From: Lipingzhangella_A rawalii
GTDB taxonomy: Bacteria > Actinomycetota > Actinomycetes > Streptosporangiales > Streptosporangiaceae
Assembly: GCF_031628175.1 (NCBI RefSeq)
Contig: NZ_JAVLVT010000004.1
Span: forward strand, 124,001 to 188,000
Direction: 5' to 3'
DNA length: 64,000 bases
The translations under genes and the position numbers were made by a program. The notes under the pieces were generated by a model. It saw only the letters and a program-made list of their open reading frames with translations. It did no database searches and was not told the origin of the DNA. Shown here piece after piece: positions 54,586-63,171 of the stretch (position 1 is its first letter; every line of letters starts with the position of its first letter).

Positions 54586-54828
54586 TCAGGGGGTCCGCGG
54601 TCCGTCGACCTCTGTGGCATCACTGTTGATCTCAGGGAAGAACCGCATCATGCGCCGTGGAAACTCGATCACGGTCTCGTGCTCGGGAAGGTCCAACACA
54701 GCCAACCGCTCCGCGTCGGTCACGCGCCAAGACTGAAAGACGTAGGTGTCGCGCTCGTCGTCGTAGTAGAGAGTCGGCGAACGCCCTTCCGGGCTCTCCG
54801 GATCTTTGCCAAGGTAACGCAGCGTCAT
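54586..54828 (-). CDS. Small conserved protein next to DUF6879
   Basis: 80 residues from ATG 54828 (GGAGGG six bases upstream; ATG 54834 too close). MTLRYLGKDPESPEGRSPTL, YYDDERDTYVFQSWRVTDAE, VIEFPRRMMRFFPEI. A conserved partner commonly upstream of DUF6879 genes; beta-rich, no known activity. Forms a short operon with DUF6879 and the XRE regulator. Confidence 0.75.
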   Translation of the reverse strand: MTLRYLGKDPESPEGRSPTLYYDDERDTYVFQSWRVTDAERLAVLDLPEHETVIEFPRRMMRFFPEINSDATEVDGPRTP

Positions 54829-54919
54829 GCCCATCCCTCCGTATCACCGATTACGGGCACTTCGAGCATGCGGCCGCCTGCTCCACGCCTCAAGCGTTTT
54901 GCGCGGATTTTCTCGCGGC

Positions 54920-55384
54920 TCACGGGCATATGTCCTCCAAGGCCACCAACAGATCAGGCATCTGGATCTTTGGGAAATGCACCTGCACCGTGTCAGCCCA
55001 CGCTGCGCCCTTCTCTGTCTCGGGGAACAGGTAACCGACGACCATCCACGCCTCGGGATGCGTCCAGCGCCGCAGTCGCCAACCGAAGTCGGGGTCATCG
55101 CCCAACAGGGCCACGAGCCGAGCCGCATCGTCATGCGGCATCCTCAGCCAGGACTGTCCCGCGAAGAATGCGCCGTGGCGACGACGGTCGTGACGGGGAT
55201 CCTCGCCGAGATGGGCGTTCCCGAGGATCGACTCTCCAAGGTCTATGCAGCACCCCGAGGTCCGCAGCCCCATGTGCCACAGGCGGCGCACCAGCGGCAG
55301 CATCGCGGCGTCGATCTCCACGACCGCGCCGTCCGGAGCGCTCACCCGGAGACTCTCGTGCACCTGAATCAGTTCATCAGCCAT
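54920..55384 (-). CDS. Hypothetical protein
   Basis: 154 residues from ATG 55384, overlapping the end of the kinase-like gene by 16 bp. Segments: VVEIDAAMLPLVRRLWHMGL, CCIDLGESI, SWLRMPHDDAARLVALLGDD and WMVVGYLFPETEKGAAWADT. Coding bias is good and the overlap shows an operon with the two preceding genes. I do not recognise the family; a paired cysteine CC near residue 46 may be a metal or redox site. Confidence 0.6.
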   Translation of the reverse strand: MADELIQVHESLRVSAPDGAVVEIDAAMLPLVRRLWHMGLRTSGCCIDLGESILGNAHLGEDPRHDRRRHGAFFAGQSWLRMPHDDAARLVALLGDDPDFGWRLRRWTHPEAWMVVGYLFPETEKGAAWADTVQVHFPKIQMPDLLVALEDICP

Positions 55385-56325
55385 GAGCCCGCCTCCGCGA
55401 GATGTACCCGGATGGACTGGATGGTCGCGACATCCTGGCCAGGGTCGGTGAGGGGGAGGAATCGCTCTTGGGCGGCCACGAACCATTCGGTGATCCACAC
55501 CTTGTGCCAGGCGCTCGCCCACACGTGAGCCGGGAGCCCTCCACGGTCCGCCGCGGCGGACGGGGGACCTCCGGCCGCGAGGTAGGCGGTGAGGAGATCC
55601 TCGACGCGGGCAAGCTCGAAGGGCTGCTGCGTTCCCTGCCAGGAGGCCAGGTCCAGCAGTCCACTCCCGGTGTAGCAGCGCGCCCAGTCCAGGACCCTCG
55701 ATCCCCTGCGACCGATGTGGATCGAGGTGGGATGGAACTCCGAATGGGCCAGACCGAACGGCGGAATCTCGGCGCCCCGTGCGCGGTGCCTCGCGACCTG
55801 TGCGATGCGCTCCAGGTCTCCGCGCAGGCCACGGGCCTCCTCGCCGCGCCACCGTCCCATCTGCCGAAGCCGCCTGAGGCATTCCAGCGCCGACTCCGGG
55901 AGCACGGACAGGGCTTCCCGGTCCAGCACCGGCCGTTCCGGTGGTCCTGGCACCCGATGGATCATCACGGCGAGCCGGGCCGCCTCCCGGAGGGTCGGCT
56001 CCTGGATCTGTGCTCCCAGATCCTCCATGAGAACAGCGACTTCGCCGCCCGGCAGCATCCCTTTCGCCAGGAGGGCGGGAACGGGCAGCCCGTGGTATGC
56101 GGCGTGGCCGAGGGCGTCATCCTCGGCGAAGTCGGGAATCGTGTATTTCAGTACGGCGGTGCGACCGTCGGCGAAGTGGACGCGCTCCACCCCGGACTGC
56201 GGCCAGACCCGGATATCCGCGCGGGAAACGATGGAAACGCGGGCTCGTGCGGCGAGCTCGGCGAGGTCTTCGGTGGTGGGGCGGGCAACGCGCGTCACCC
56301 GCCCGTCAGAGCTATTTGTTCGCAC
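55369..56325 (-). CDS. Aminoglycoside-phosphotransferase-fold protein with altered active site
   Basis: 318 residues from GTG 56325, which overlaps the preceding gene by 14 bp. APH/choline-kinase-type fold: ADGRTAVLKYTIPDFAEDDA (ATP-binding lysine), VAVLMEDLGAQIQEPTLREA (hinge). The catalytic loop, normally HGDxHPxN, reads AHSEFHPTSIHIG, so the usual Asp is Glu and the final Asn is Ser. The metal loop reads VLDWARC (DWA instead of D-[FWI]-[GDE]). It may be a weak or different-specificity kinase or an inactive sensor. Confidence 0.7.
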   Translation of the reverse strand: MRTNSSDGRVTRVARPTTEDLAELAARARVSIVSRADIRVWPQSGVERVHFADGRTAVLKYTIPDFAEDDALGHAAYHGLPVPALLAKGMLPGGEVAVLMEDLGAQIQEPTLREAARLAVMIHRVPGPPERPVLDREALSVLPESALECLRRLRQMGRWRGEEARGLRGDLERIAQVARHRARGAEIPPFGLAHSEFHPTSIHIGRRGSRVLDWARCYTGSGLLDLASWQGTQQPFELARVEDLLTAYLAAGGPPSAAADRGGLPAHVWASAWHKVWITEWFVAAQERFLPLTDPGQDVATIQSIRVHLAEAGSWLMN

Positions 56326-57073
56326 AGGCTTCGATCTTCTCCACCCAGTCGTCCTTGAACCGCGCGAGATCGGCCTGGAACCGCGCGACGTCCGCACCGA
56401 AGGGAAGGATCGCCCCTCCGGCCATGTTGACGTAGATGCTGGACTGGCACCCGTGGACCAGCCGCCCACCCAGAGCCGCGTGGGCCAGCACCTGTTCGAT
56501 GCGCCGCGGCTCGTTGAACCATGTGCCGTGGTACAGCTCGTCCACGCTCGTGGCCTCTTCCTCGGACAGGTCATAGACCACCTTCGCGGCGATCCCAAAC
56601 AGCCAGCTCGGGTTCACGTTGCTGATGGCCCCGTTGGTCTCCACGCGGTTGAGCGCCATCACGCATGCCATCTCCCGTAGCACCCGAAGGTGGCGGGGCT
56701 CCACCCCCATGCGCTGGAGAGCAGGATCGGCCAGGTGCGACTCGCGGAATAAGAAGGAGTAAACCTCCCACGCGATGCGCAGTACTTCGGCCGCATCGTG
56801 TGTGGTGCGTGCGTGGGCTCGTACATAGTCCAAGGCCATCTGCTCGACCGTGGTCTCGCCGGTCTCTCGTGCGGGCAACAGCCGGTCGCGGACGCCGACC
56901 CAGTCGCAGATCAGCCACTCGGGGGCAGGGTTGTCGTACTTGTAGAAAAACGTGGCGGGGTGGATGGTGATGCTCCGCCCTGTTGCGGTAAAGCCGGGCA
57001 GCTTATTCCAGCCGGGGTGGAAGGCTTCGGGAAGTGTGGTGCTGATGATCTTGACGGTGGGTGCCTTCGGCAT
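56312..57073 (-). CDS. Hypothetical protein, first gene of a three-gene operon
   Basis: 253 residues from ATG 57073. FHPGWNKLPGFTATGRSITI, TFFYKYDNPAPEWLICDWVG, HDAAEVLRIAWEVYSFLFRE and ETNGAISNVNPSWLFGIAAK. Good bias over the entire frame. Domain not recognised. It overlaps the kinase-fold gene by 14 bp, which in turn overlaps the next gene, so the three proteins are probably made in fixed ratio. Confidence 0.6.
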   Translation of the reverse strand: MPKAPTVKIISTTLPEAFHPGWNKLPGFTATGRSITIHPATFFYKYDNPAPEWLICDWVGVRDRLLPARETGETTVEQMALDYVRAHARTTHDAAEVLRIAWEVYSFLFRESHLADPALQRMGVEPRHLRVLREMACVMALNRVETNGAISNVNPSWLFGIAAKVVYDLSEEEATSVDELYHGTWFNEPRRIEQVLAHAALGGRLVHGCQSSIYVNMAGGAILPFGADVARFQADLARFKDDWVEKIEACANK

Positions 57074-57521
57074 GTGACCTCCCTTGCTGCTAATGAGTGC
57101 GCCACACCGCAGGTCTGCGGAACGGCACTCACGCACAGTAGGGAGAACGCAGCGCCAGCCGGTAGGACTTTGCTTCGGTTTGCGTCGGGTGCAGCACGGC
57201 GCCGCTGGAGCGGAACCCTTCATCGCCGGGATTCACGCCGCAGGCGTGCCGAACAGGGCATGCCTGTTCGCCTTGGAGGCCGTCATCGCGCAGCATTCCG
57301 GTGCCCCTGGCCGATCGCCCGGCGCAGCACCTGGGCCAGGTGTTCAGGGTGGTGAGCCGCATTTCGGGGTTGCCCGGCGGCACAGGGGGTTCCCCGAGGC
57401 CCCGACAGGCGCGGGGTGTCCGCTGAGTGGTCAGTGGTGGGGAACCCGGTGTTCTGGGGCTCGTGGGGGCATGCGCGGGCCAACAAAGCCGGCGAGCCAC
57501 AGGTCGATGGTGCCCGCTTAG
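57074..57521. other. Non-coding stretch with a repeated block
   Basis: About 450 bp. Contains GCCGAACAGGGCATGCCT (57248-57265, also at 52665) and the near-palindrome GAACAGGGCATGCCTGTTC, then from ~57475 a block nearly identical to ~52755-52800 that runs into the DUF397 gene. No gene found. Confidence 0.5.
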
Positions 57522-57710
57522 CTACACCTCTCCGTCCCGCACGGCGTGCAGGAAGGCCCGCCACTCGGCCGTACTCAGGGTGAGGTGGCCGTGGGCGGGG
57601 TGCTGGGAGTCGCGCAGGAGAACCCGGCCGGTATCAGTGCGGCACTCGACGCAGTTGTCCATACCGCGCTGGCTGTAGCTGGACTTAATCCAGTCGGTCT
57701 GGTCGTTCAT
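57522..57710 (-). CDS. DUF397 protein (tandem copy 1)
   Basis: 62 residues: NDQTDWIKSSYSQRGMDNCV, ECRTDTGRVLLRDSQHPAHG, LSTAEWRAFLHAVRDGEV. Canonical DUF397 motifs (IKSSYS, NCVE, RDS). The 3' flank and C-terminus resemble the copy at 52795 more than its two neighbours, suggesting recombination between modules. Transcribed with the copies upstream and the XRE gene at 58203. Confidence 0.9.
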   Translation of the reverse strand: MNDQTDWIKSSYSQRGMDNCVECRTDTGRVLLRDSQHPAHGHLTLSTAEWRAFLHAVRDGEV

Positions 57711-57772
57711 GCACGTCCTCCTCGCCTATTGGCCGCCCAAGCCGAGCCAGGCGGCCAAGAATCGAGCGCTGC

Positions 57773-57961
57773 CTACACCTCTCCTTCCCACACAGCACGC
57801 AGAAACGCCTGCCACTCCGGTAGCGACAGGGCGAGGTGGCCGTGGGCGGGGTGCTGCGAGTCGCGCAGGAGGACCCGGGCGGTGTCGGTACGGCACTCGA
57901 CACAGTTGCCGCCGTGGGCATCGCTGTAGCTGGACTTAGTCCAGTCGGTCTGGTCGTGCAT
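57773..57961 (-). CDS. DUF397 protein (tandem copy 2)
   Basis: 62 residues: HDQTDWTKSSYSDAHGGNCV, ECRTDTARVLLRDSQHPAHG, LSLPEWQAFLRAVWEGEV. Part of a tandem duplication with the copy at 58024: the genes and the intergenic sequence between them are nearly identical with a period of ~251 bp. Small putative partner of the upstream XRE/DUF5753 regulator. Confidence 0.9.
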   Translation of the reverse strand: MHDQTDWTKSSYSDAHGGNCVECRTDTARVLLRDSQHPAHGHLALSLPEWQAFLRAVWEGEV

Positions 57962-58023
57962 GGACGTCCTCCTCGCCAATTGGCCGCCCAAGCCGAGCCG
58001 GGCGGCCAAGAATCGAGCGCTGC

Positions 58024-58209
58024 CTACACCTCTCCTTCCCGCACGGCACGCAGGAACGCCTGCCACTCCGGGAGCGACAGGGTGAGGTTGCCGTGGGCCG
58101 GGTGCTGCGAGTCGCGCAAGAAGACCCGGCCGGTATCAGTACGGCACTCGACGCAGTTGCTCTCCCCCCTCTGGCTGTAGCTCGACTTAGTCCAGTCTTG
58201 GTTCAGCAT
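58024..58209 (-). CDS. DUF397 protein (tandem copy 3)
   Basis: 61 residues: LNQDWTKSSYSQRGESNCVE, CRTDTGRVFLRDSQHPAHGN, LSLPEWQAFLRAVREGEV. Its ATG (58209) overlaps the XRE stop codon region, so it is translationally coupled to the regulator and is likely the original partner; the other two look like copies. Confidence 0.92.
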   Translation of the reverse strand: MLNQDWTKSSYSQRGESNCVECRTDTGRVFLRDSQHPAHGNLTLSLPEWQAFLRAVREGEV

Positions 58210-59018
58210 TCGAACTCGCTCCGTATCTGCTCGATGAACGCACGCGACGCTGCCGGAGGCAGCGCATCGGCGCACAAGTCCCCAAAAACTCCCATGTAAC
58301 TATCTATAGTGTCCTGGTCGCTTCTGGGGTCGCTGGTCACCCGGGTCTCGGTGTAGGCGAGATGCCCCTTGCCCGGCACGGTGTACAAGGAGAATGCACC
58401 GTCGATGCCGTGGTGCTGCTCAGAGGTCATCGGAATGACCTGGAGCGTCACCCGGATCTGCGCGGCAACCGTCAGGAGCTGGTCAAGCTGGGCTTTCAGG
58501 ACCACTCGGCCGCCGATGGGACGACGCAGTACGTGTTCCTCGACCACCGCCCGGACGACCGGCCCTGATTCGGCACTCAGGATCTCCTGGCGCTGGACGC
58601 GCGCATCGACCGCTTCAGTGATCTTCTCGGCAGGCAGCCACGGGCTCCCCATCTCTGTGACCGCTCGAACGTATTCTGGCGCCTGGAACAGTCCGGGAAT
58701 CGCCAAGGGCTGGTAGGTCCGGATCTCGCTCGCCTCGCCCTCGATGACCGCGATGTCCCGGAACCACGGGGCGTAGCCGTCGGCCTGGCCCAGGCTGTCC
58801 CACAGCGCCAGCAATGCTCCATCTGTGTTGAACAGCCGGTCAAGGGCGTCCAGGTCGTTCCGGTTCGGGGTCCTCTCTCCCTTTTCGAAAGCACTGATCG
58901 TCGTCTGAGCTCGGCTGAGGCTCCGACCCACGTCGTATTGCGTCAATCCGGATCGTGAGCGGCGCCGTCGTATCTCGCGCCCGATCCGGCGACGTCGTTC
59001 CCCGTCACTTACGCCCAT
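58203..59018 (-). CDS. XRE regulator with DUF5753 domain
   Basis: 271 residues from ATG 59018. HTH near residues 10-65: RIGREIRRRRSRSGLTQYDV, GRSLSRAQTTISAFEKGERT. DUF5753 part: YQPLAIPGLFQAPEYVRAVT, AVVEEHVLRRPIGGRVVLKA, VTLQVIPMTSEQHHGIDGAF. WhiJ-type regulator heading three DUF397 genes. Divergent from the sigma-like HTH gene at 59228, so the 210-bp gap should hold both promoters. Confidence 0.9.
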   Translation of the reverse strand: MGVSDGERRRRIGREIRRRRSRSGLTQYDVGRSLSRAQTTISAFEKGERTPNRNDLDALDRLFNTDGALLALWDSLGQADGYAPWFRDIAVIEGEASEIRTYQPLAIPGLFQAPEYVRAVTEMGSPWLPAEKITEAVDARVQRQEILSAESGPVVRAVVEEHVLRRPIGGRVVLKAQLDQLLTVAAQIRVTLQVIPMTSEQHHGIDGAFSLYTVPGKGHLAYTETRVTSDPRSDQDTIDSYMGVFGDLCADALPPAASRAFIEQIRSEFEC

Positions 59019-59227
59019 ATCAGCAGCCTCCACTACACAGATACCACAAGTCAACACACGGAATGCCAGGTAGACCCTTACTTGTCGTACTCATGGACTG
59101 TGGTCCGCTCGTGGTGAAACCTGGATGCAGGCGCGCTCCGGACTCCGCGCAATGAGCGGCCCCGGGGTGGTGTGGCTGCACCGCCCCGGGGCCTGAGCCC
59201 CCAACCTGAGCAAGCAGGTGAGGACCT

Positions 59228-60340
59228 ATGAATCAGCCTAGCCACGCCGCCGCACACCACGAATCCCCCGCCCCCTCGGCCGCCCCGCATCATGAGGACG
59301 GCCCGCTGCTGCCCTGGCCGGAGTTGGATGACCTGGTGGCCCACGACTACACCCACACCCAGGTCAACCGGTTCGCCGCCTACGCCGCTCGGAGCTGCCG
59401 CTGGGTGGAGGGCATGGACATGACCGACCGAGCCCAGGCGGCACGTGCGGCAATCCTGGAACACCTCTACACCGCCGAGCGTCGCCCCGAAATCGCCGAA
59501 CTGATCCGGACGGGCTGGCAGGCCATGAAGGACGAGTGGCGCCGTGACCGGCAAGTCCACGGATTGAACTCCAAAACCGCCGGCGAGCCCGCCGCGGCCC
59601 ACCAGGCCTACTGGACCACGGTGGCAGCACCCAGTGCCTCCCCCGAGGATCTCGTCGTGGACCGTCTCGCGTTCCAGCAGATCTGGCGCACGCTCACCCC
59701 ACTGGCCCGCCAGGCCCTCGCCGCTGTGGCCGAGCACGGCACCATCGCCAAGGCCGCCGCCGAACTCGGCATCGAGGCCCAGCTCCTCACCAGTCGCCTC
59801 ACCCGTGCCCGGCGCCTCTTCCGGAAACTGTGGCACGAAGGCGAAACCATGCCCGCACGCTGGGGCTGCGACCGCGACGGCACCCGCCACCAGAACGCCA
59901 TGTACCTGCTGCGCGAGCGCACCCGCAACCGCCGCGCACGCCAAGCCGACCCCGACCGCCCACCGCCCCGCACCGGCGGCCCACCCCGCAAAAGCCTCGG
60001 GATCTCCCTGGCCGAGCTACTGCACCGCTTCGAGGCCGGGACCACCCTCCACCAGCTCTCCACCCAGCTCGGCGTGGGCGTCTACGTCATCTCCGACCGG
60101 CTGGACCAAGCCCGCCGAGACCGCGACGCCAACGGCGCGGCCTACCCCACACCCCCGGCCCGCAGACCCGGCACCCGCCGCGTCCCGCTACCCGTCACCG
60201 ACGCCGAACTCGCCCGCCGCCACCACCACGAACAGACCAGCCTCAACACTCTGGCCGCCGAATACGCCACCAGCCCACAAACTATCCGCCGCCGCATCAA
60301 CACCGCCCGCAGCCCCCAAAACGCAAACGCTCGGATCTGA
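59228..60340 (+). CDS. Sigma-like/HTH DNA-binding protein
   Basis: 370 residues from ATG 59228. Central segment LTPLARQALAAVAEHGTIAK and AAAELGIEAQLLTSRLTRAR resembles sigma-70 region 4-type HTH. Two further HTH-like stretches follow: SLAELLHRFEAGTTLHQLST (with QLGVGVYVISDRLDQAR) and LARRHHHEQTSLNTLAAEYA (with TSPQTIRRRIN). Three successive DNA-binding modules joined by Arg/Pro-rich linkers are typical of regulators on actinobacterial mobile elements. No core sigma region 2. Target unknown; possibly the accessory island itself. Confidence 0.65.
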   Translation: MNQPSHAAAHHESPAPSAAPHHEDGPLLPWPELDDLVAHDYTHTQVNRFAAYAARSCRWVEGMDMTDRAQAARAAILEHLYTAERRPEIAELIRTGWQAMKDEWRRDRQVHGLNSKTAGEPAAAHQAYWTTVAAPSASPEDLVVDRLAFQQIWRTLTPLARQALAAVAEHGTIAKAAAELGIEAQLLTSRLTRARRLFRKLWHEGETMPARWGCDRDGTRHQNAMYLLRERTRNRRARQADPDRPPPRTGGPPRKSLGISLAELLHRFEAGTTLHQLSTQLGVGVYVISDRLDQARRDRDANGAAYPTPPARRPGTRRVPLPVTDAELARRHHHEQTSLNTLAAEYATSPQTIRRRINTARSPQNANARI

Positions 60341-60567
60341 GATGAGGACACTCCACATGGCACAGGCTCGAATCACGGCCGCCACTCTGACCAATCTTGG
60401 TGGCCCGCTACCCCCGATGCCCGTGGGTCGGTACGGACTTTCCCAACGGCCTGGCACGCCAGCGGGCCACAGCACAGGCAGCGCACAGCTTGCGTCCGCT
60501 GTCATAGGTGACTATCTCGCCCAGCGCGGCAACGAGGCCGATGTCGGCGCCCGCCGGACGCCCAACC

Positions 60568-61464
60568 TCAGCGGGACAGACCGGGCAGCACCTCGGTGGC
60601 GACCTGTTCCAGCACGGCCTCGCTGCCCGCGTACACACCCTCCGCCCGGGGCCAGGGCGCGACCACGTCGGTGAAGCCCAGTTCCGCGGCGCGGTCCAGG
60701 AACTCGCGGTAGCGCGCGACGCTGGACAGGGAGTAGACCGGCGCGGCGTCGGACTGGAGAAACCGCCGCACCTCGCCCCGGGGCCGCTGCTCGGCGGCGA
60801 GGGCCTCGTCGAACCGGGCGGCGGCCGTGGCCACCGAGGCCCACCAGCCCTCCAGGTCCTCCTGGGGCTCCCCGGTGGTGATCCAGCCCTGTCCGAAGCG
60901 GGCGGCCACGCGCATGGCCTTCGGGCCATTGGCGGCAACCACAAACGGGATCCGGGGCTGCTGGACGCAGCCGGGATTGTTGCGCGCTCCCACGGCGGTG
61001 TAGTGCTCTCCGGACCAGTCCAGCCCGTCCGTGGTCAGCAGCGCGTCCAGCAGCTCCACGAACTCGGCGAACCGGCTGGCGCGGCGGCGCGGCGCCGCGG
61101 TGTGGCCGAACACCCGCAGGTCGTAGCTGAGGTCACCACTGCCGCTGCCGGTGCCGCCCGCGCCCACGCCGAGGGTGAAGCGTCCCGCGGAGATGTCGTC
61201 CAACGCGGTCAACTCGCGGGCGAAAGACACGGGATGCCGGTAGTTCGGTGAGGACACCAGCGGGCCCAGCTCGATCCGGGAGGTCACCGCTGCGGCCATG
61301 GTCAGGGTGGGGACAGCGCCGAACCAGGGGCCGTCCACCAGGCTGCGCCAGCCCAGATGGTCGAAGGTCCAGGCGTGGTCGAAGCCGTAGGTTTCGGCGG
61401 CGCGCCACTTCGGTTCGGCGTCACGCCACCGGTACTCGGGCAGGATGGTGATCCCGACACGCAC
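60568..61464 (-). CDS. LLM-class (F420-type) oxidoreductase
   Basis: 298 residues from GTG 61464. TIM-barrel luciferase-like fold: VRVGITILPEYRWRDAEPKW, YGFDHAWTFDHLGWRSLVDG, RIELGPLVSSPNYRHPVSFA, then LDDISAGRFTLGVGAGGTGS and IPFVVAANGPKAMRVAARFG. The motif order is that of F420-dependent LLM proteins, which are numerous in actinobacteria. Reaction unknown. A single gene; no cofactor genes nearby. Confidence 0.88.
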   Translation of the reverse strand: MRVGITILPEYRWRDAEPKWRAAETYGFDHAWTFDHLGWRSLVDGPWFGAVPTLTMAAAVTSRIELGPLVSSPNYRHPVSFARELTALDDISAGRFTLGVGAGGTGSGSGDLSYDLRVFGHTAAPRRRASRFAEFVELLDALLTTDGLDWSGEHYTAVGARNNPGCVQQPRIPFVVAANGPKAMRVAARFGQGWITTGEPQEDLEGWWASVATAAARFDEALAAEQRPRGEVRRFLQSDAAPVYSLSSVARYREFLDRAAELGFTDVVAPWPRAEGVYAGSEAVLEQVATEVLPGLSR

Positions 61465-61806
61465 GGCGGGTCTCCTCGTCTCTCGGCGGCGCGCGGGTTT
61501 CCGCGCGGAGGGTTCCCACCGGCGTGGGCGCGGCGCAGTGCCGCCCCTGCGGCAGGGGCCGCGGGCACTCGCGGCCCTGGTCGTCCCGGGAGGAATGGTA
61601 GCTGCCCGCGCCGGCCGCATGGGCGAACGCACGCACTCCCACGATCCCGAGAACCCCCCATGGCGAACAGATCGTGGCCAGATTACTAACCGGAACGGCC
61701 AGCGGCCATCAATACCAATGGACAGAACCGTTGAATTTCACGACTCCGTCTGCCGCCACGAATGATCGTGGTCGGAGTTCACCGCGGTCCGCTGGCCGGT
61801 CCGAGC
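61465..61806. other. Intergenic stretch, nothing recognised
   Basis: About 340 bp between two minus-strand genes; AT-richer around 61670-61745, which may be the promoter region of the LLM gene. No gene or RNA found. Confidence 0.35.
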
Positions 61807-62532
61807 TCACGCGCCCGGAGCGCGGGCGAGGTAGATGGTGTTCGCGGCGTTGCCACCCCGGCGGTCGACGAAGGGCACCACCTCGGCGCGGGGCTGGTGG
61901 AACACTTCCCGCAGCGCGGCGGTGAACTCCTCCTCCGGCGGGTCGTCGGACCACAGCGCGAACACGCCGCCGGGAGTCAGGTGCCCGGCCAGGCGACGCA
62001 GCCCCTCAGGGGTGTAGAACCCGGCGTGGCTGGAGTGCAGCAGATTGAGCGGCGAATGGTCAATGTCCAGCAAGATCGCATCGAAGCGGCGCCCGGGATG
62101 CTCGGGATCCAGACCGGTGGTGTCGGCAACCATCCCGAAGAAGTCGCCTTCCACCAACCGGCAGCGTGCATCCGCGTTCAGTGCCGCCCCGGAGGGGATG
62201 AGCCCACGCCGGTGCCAGTCCACCACCGGGGCGAGCGCCTCCACGACGAGCAGGGAGTCCACGGTGTCGTACTCCAGCACCGCCGCGGCCGTGTAGCCCA
62301 GGCCGAGCCCGCCCACGGCCACCGTGAGGTCCGTGCCGTCCAGCTCCGCGAGCGCGAGGTGCGTCATCGCGACCTCGGCCGCCGGAAACAGGCTGGACAT
62401 GAGGAACTCCTCGCCCAGCCGGACCTCGTAGGCGTACTCGCCAAACTGCGGGTCCCAGCGCCGCCGAAGGCTCAGCTCGCCCATCGCGGTCCGCTGCCAG
62501 TCCAGCTCCTGGATCCGCGCGCTCACCGACAC
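61807..62532 (-). CDS. Spermidine synthase-like (Rossmann methyltransferase-fold) protein
   Basis: 241 residues from GTG 62532 (GTG 62526 also possible). An N-terminal beta part (SLRRRWDPQFGEYAYEVRLG, EEFLMSSLFPAAEVAMTHLA) comes first. The AdoMet/decarboxy-AdoMet fold then shows VAVGGLGLGYTAAAVLEYDT, SLLVVEALAPVVDWHRRGLI and FDAILLDIDHSPLNLLHSSH. It resembles the actinobacterial spermidine synthase-like group. The polyamine role is uncertain, but note the BpsA-like gene at 46643. Confidence 0.8.
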   Translation of the reverse strand: MSVSARIQELDWQRTAMGELSLRRRWDPQFGEYAYEVRLGEEFLMSSLFPAAEVAMTHLALAELDGTDLTVAVGGLGLGYTAAAVLEYDTVDSLLVVEALAPVVDWHRRGLIPSGAALNADARCRLVEGDFFGMVADTTGLDPEHPGRRFDAILLDIDHSPLNLLHSSHAGFYTPEGLRRLAGHLTPGGVFALWSDDPPEEEFTAALREVFHQPRAEVVPFVDRRGGNAANTIYLARAPGA

Positions 62533-63171
62533 CGCCCCTCGCCACACCGGGCGTCTCCCGGGCTCGTTCCCATTCTCCCGCACGCGGCGCGGGCCCCGCG
62601 CTACCGCGCGACGTCGTGCAAGCGGAGGCAAACGTCGCGCGGTAGCAGCAACCATGGATCCCCAAGATCCCCCATCGGCCTTTCGCGCCCCCCATGGTCT
62701 GGGGGTGGCCCCCGAAGCGCCATTACCGCCTCTATCGCACCCAGGCCGAGACATAAGTTCCTCCTGCGTGCCGGGTTCGATGACGTGGCCGTGGTCCAGA
62801 ACCTAGATCCGGTCTGCCATCGTGGACGCCGGCCAGCCGGTGATGTCACCCCGCAGGAACGTGACGCCCAGTGTCGTCCGGCGGGTGGTGGGTGAGGACG
62901 AACCGGGCGCCGCCCCAGCCGCCGCCGAGCGCCTCCCCGCTGGTTTTCCCGGTGTCCCGGCGCGACGATGTTGCCGTACACGGTCACGGTGGTGCACCAC
63001 AGCGCGATAGCCGACGCCGCCCCGGTGGCGAGAACCACCATGGACGTTGTCCTTTCGTGCGATGTTCGTACCGCCCGGTGCACTACCGGGACGGGCCGGC
63101 CATGCCCTTCGGAGTCATCCCGGGGGACGTCGCGCATCAGCCCTCCTTACCCGAAACAGCCCTCCTGGAGG
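62533..63171. other. Stretch with a possible small membrane ORF
   Basis: About 640 bp. On the minus strand ATG at 63041 begins MVVLATGAASAIALWCTTVT, a single hydrophobic segment, but the tail is Arg/Pro-rich noise and conservation is unknown. No other feature recognised. Confidence 0.3.
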
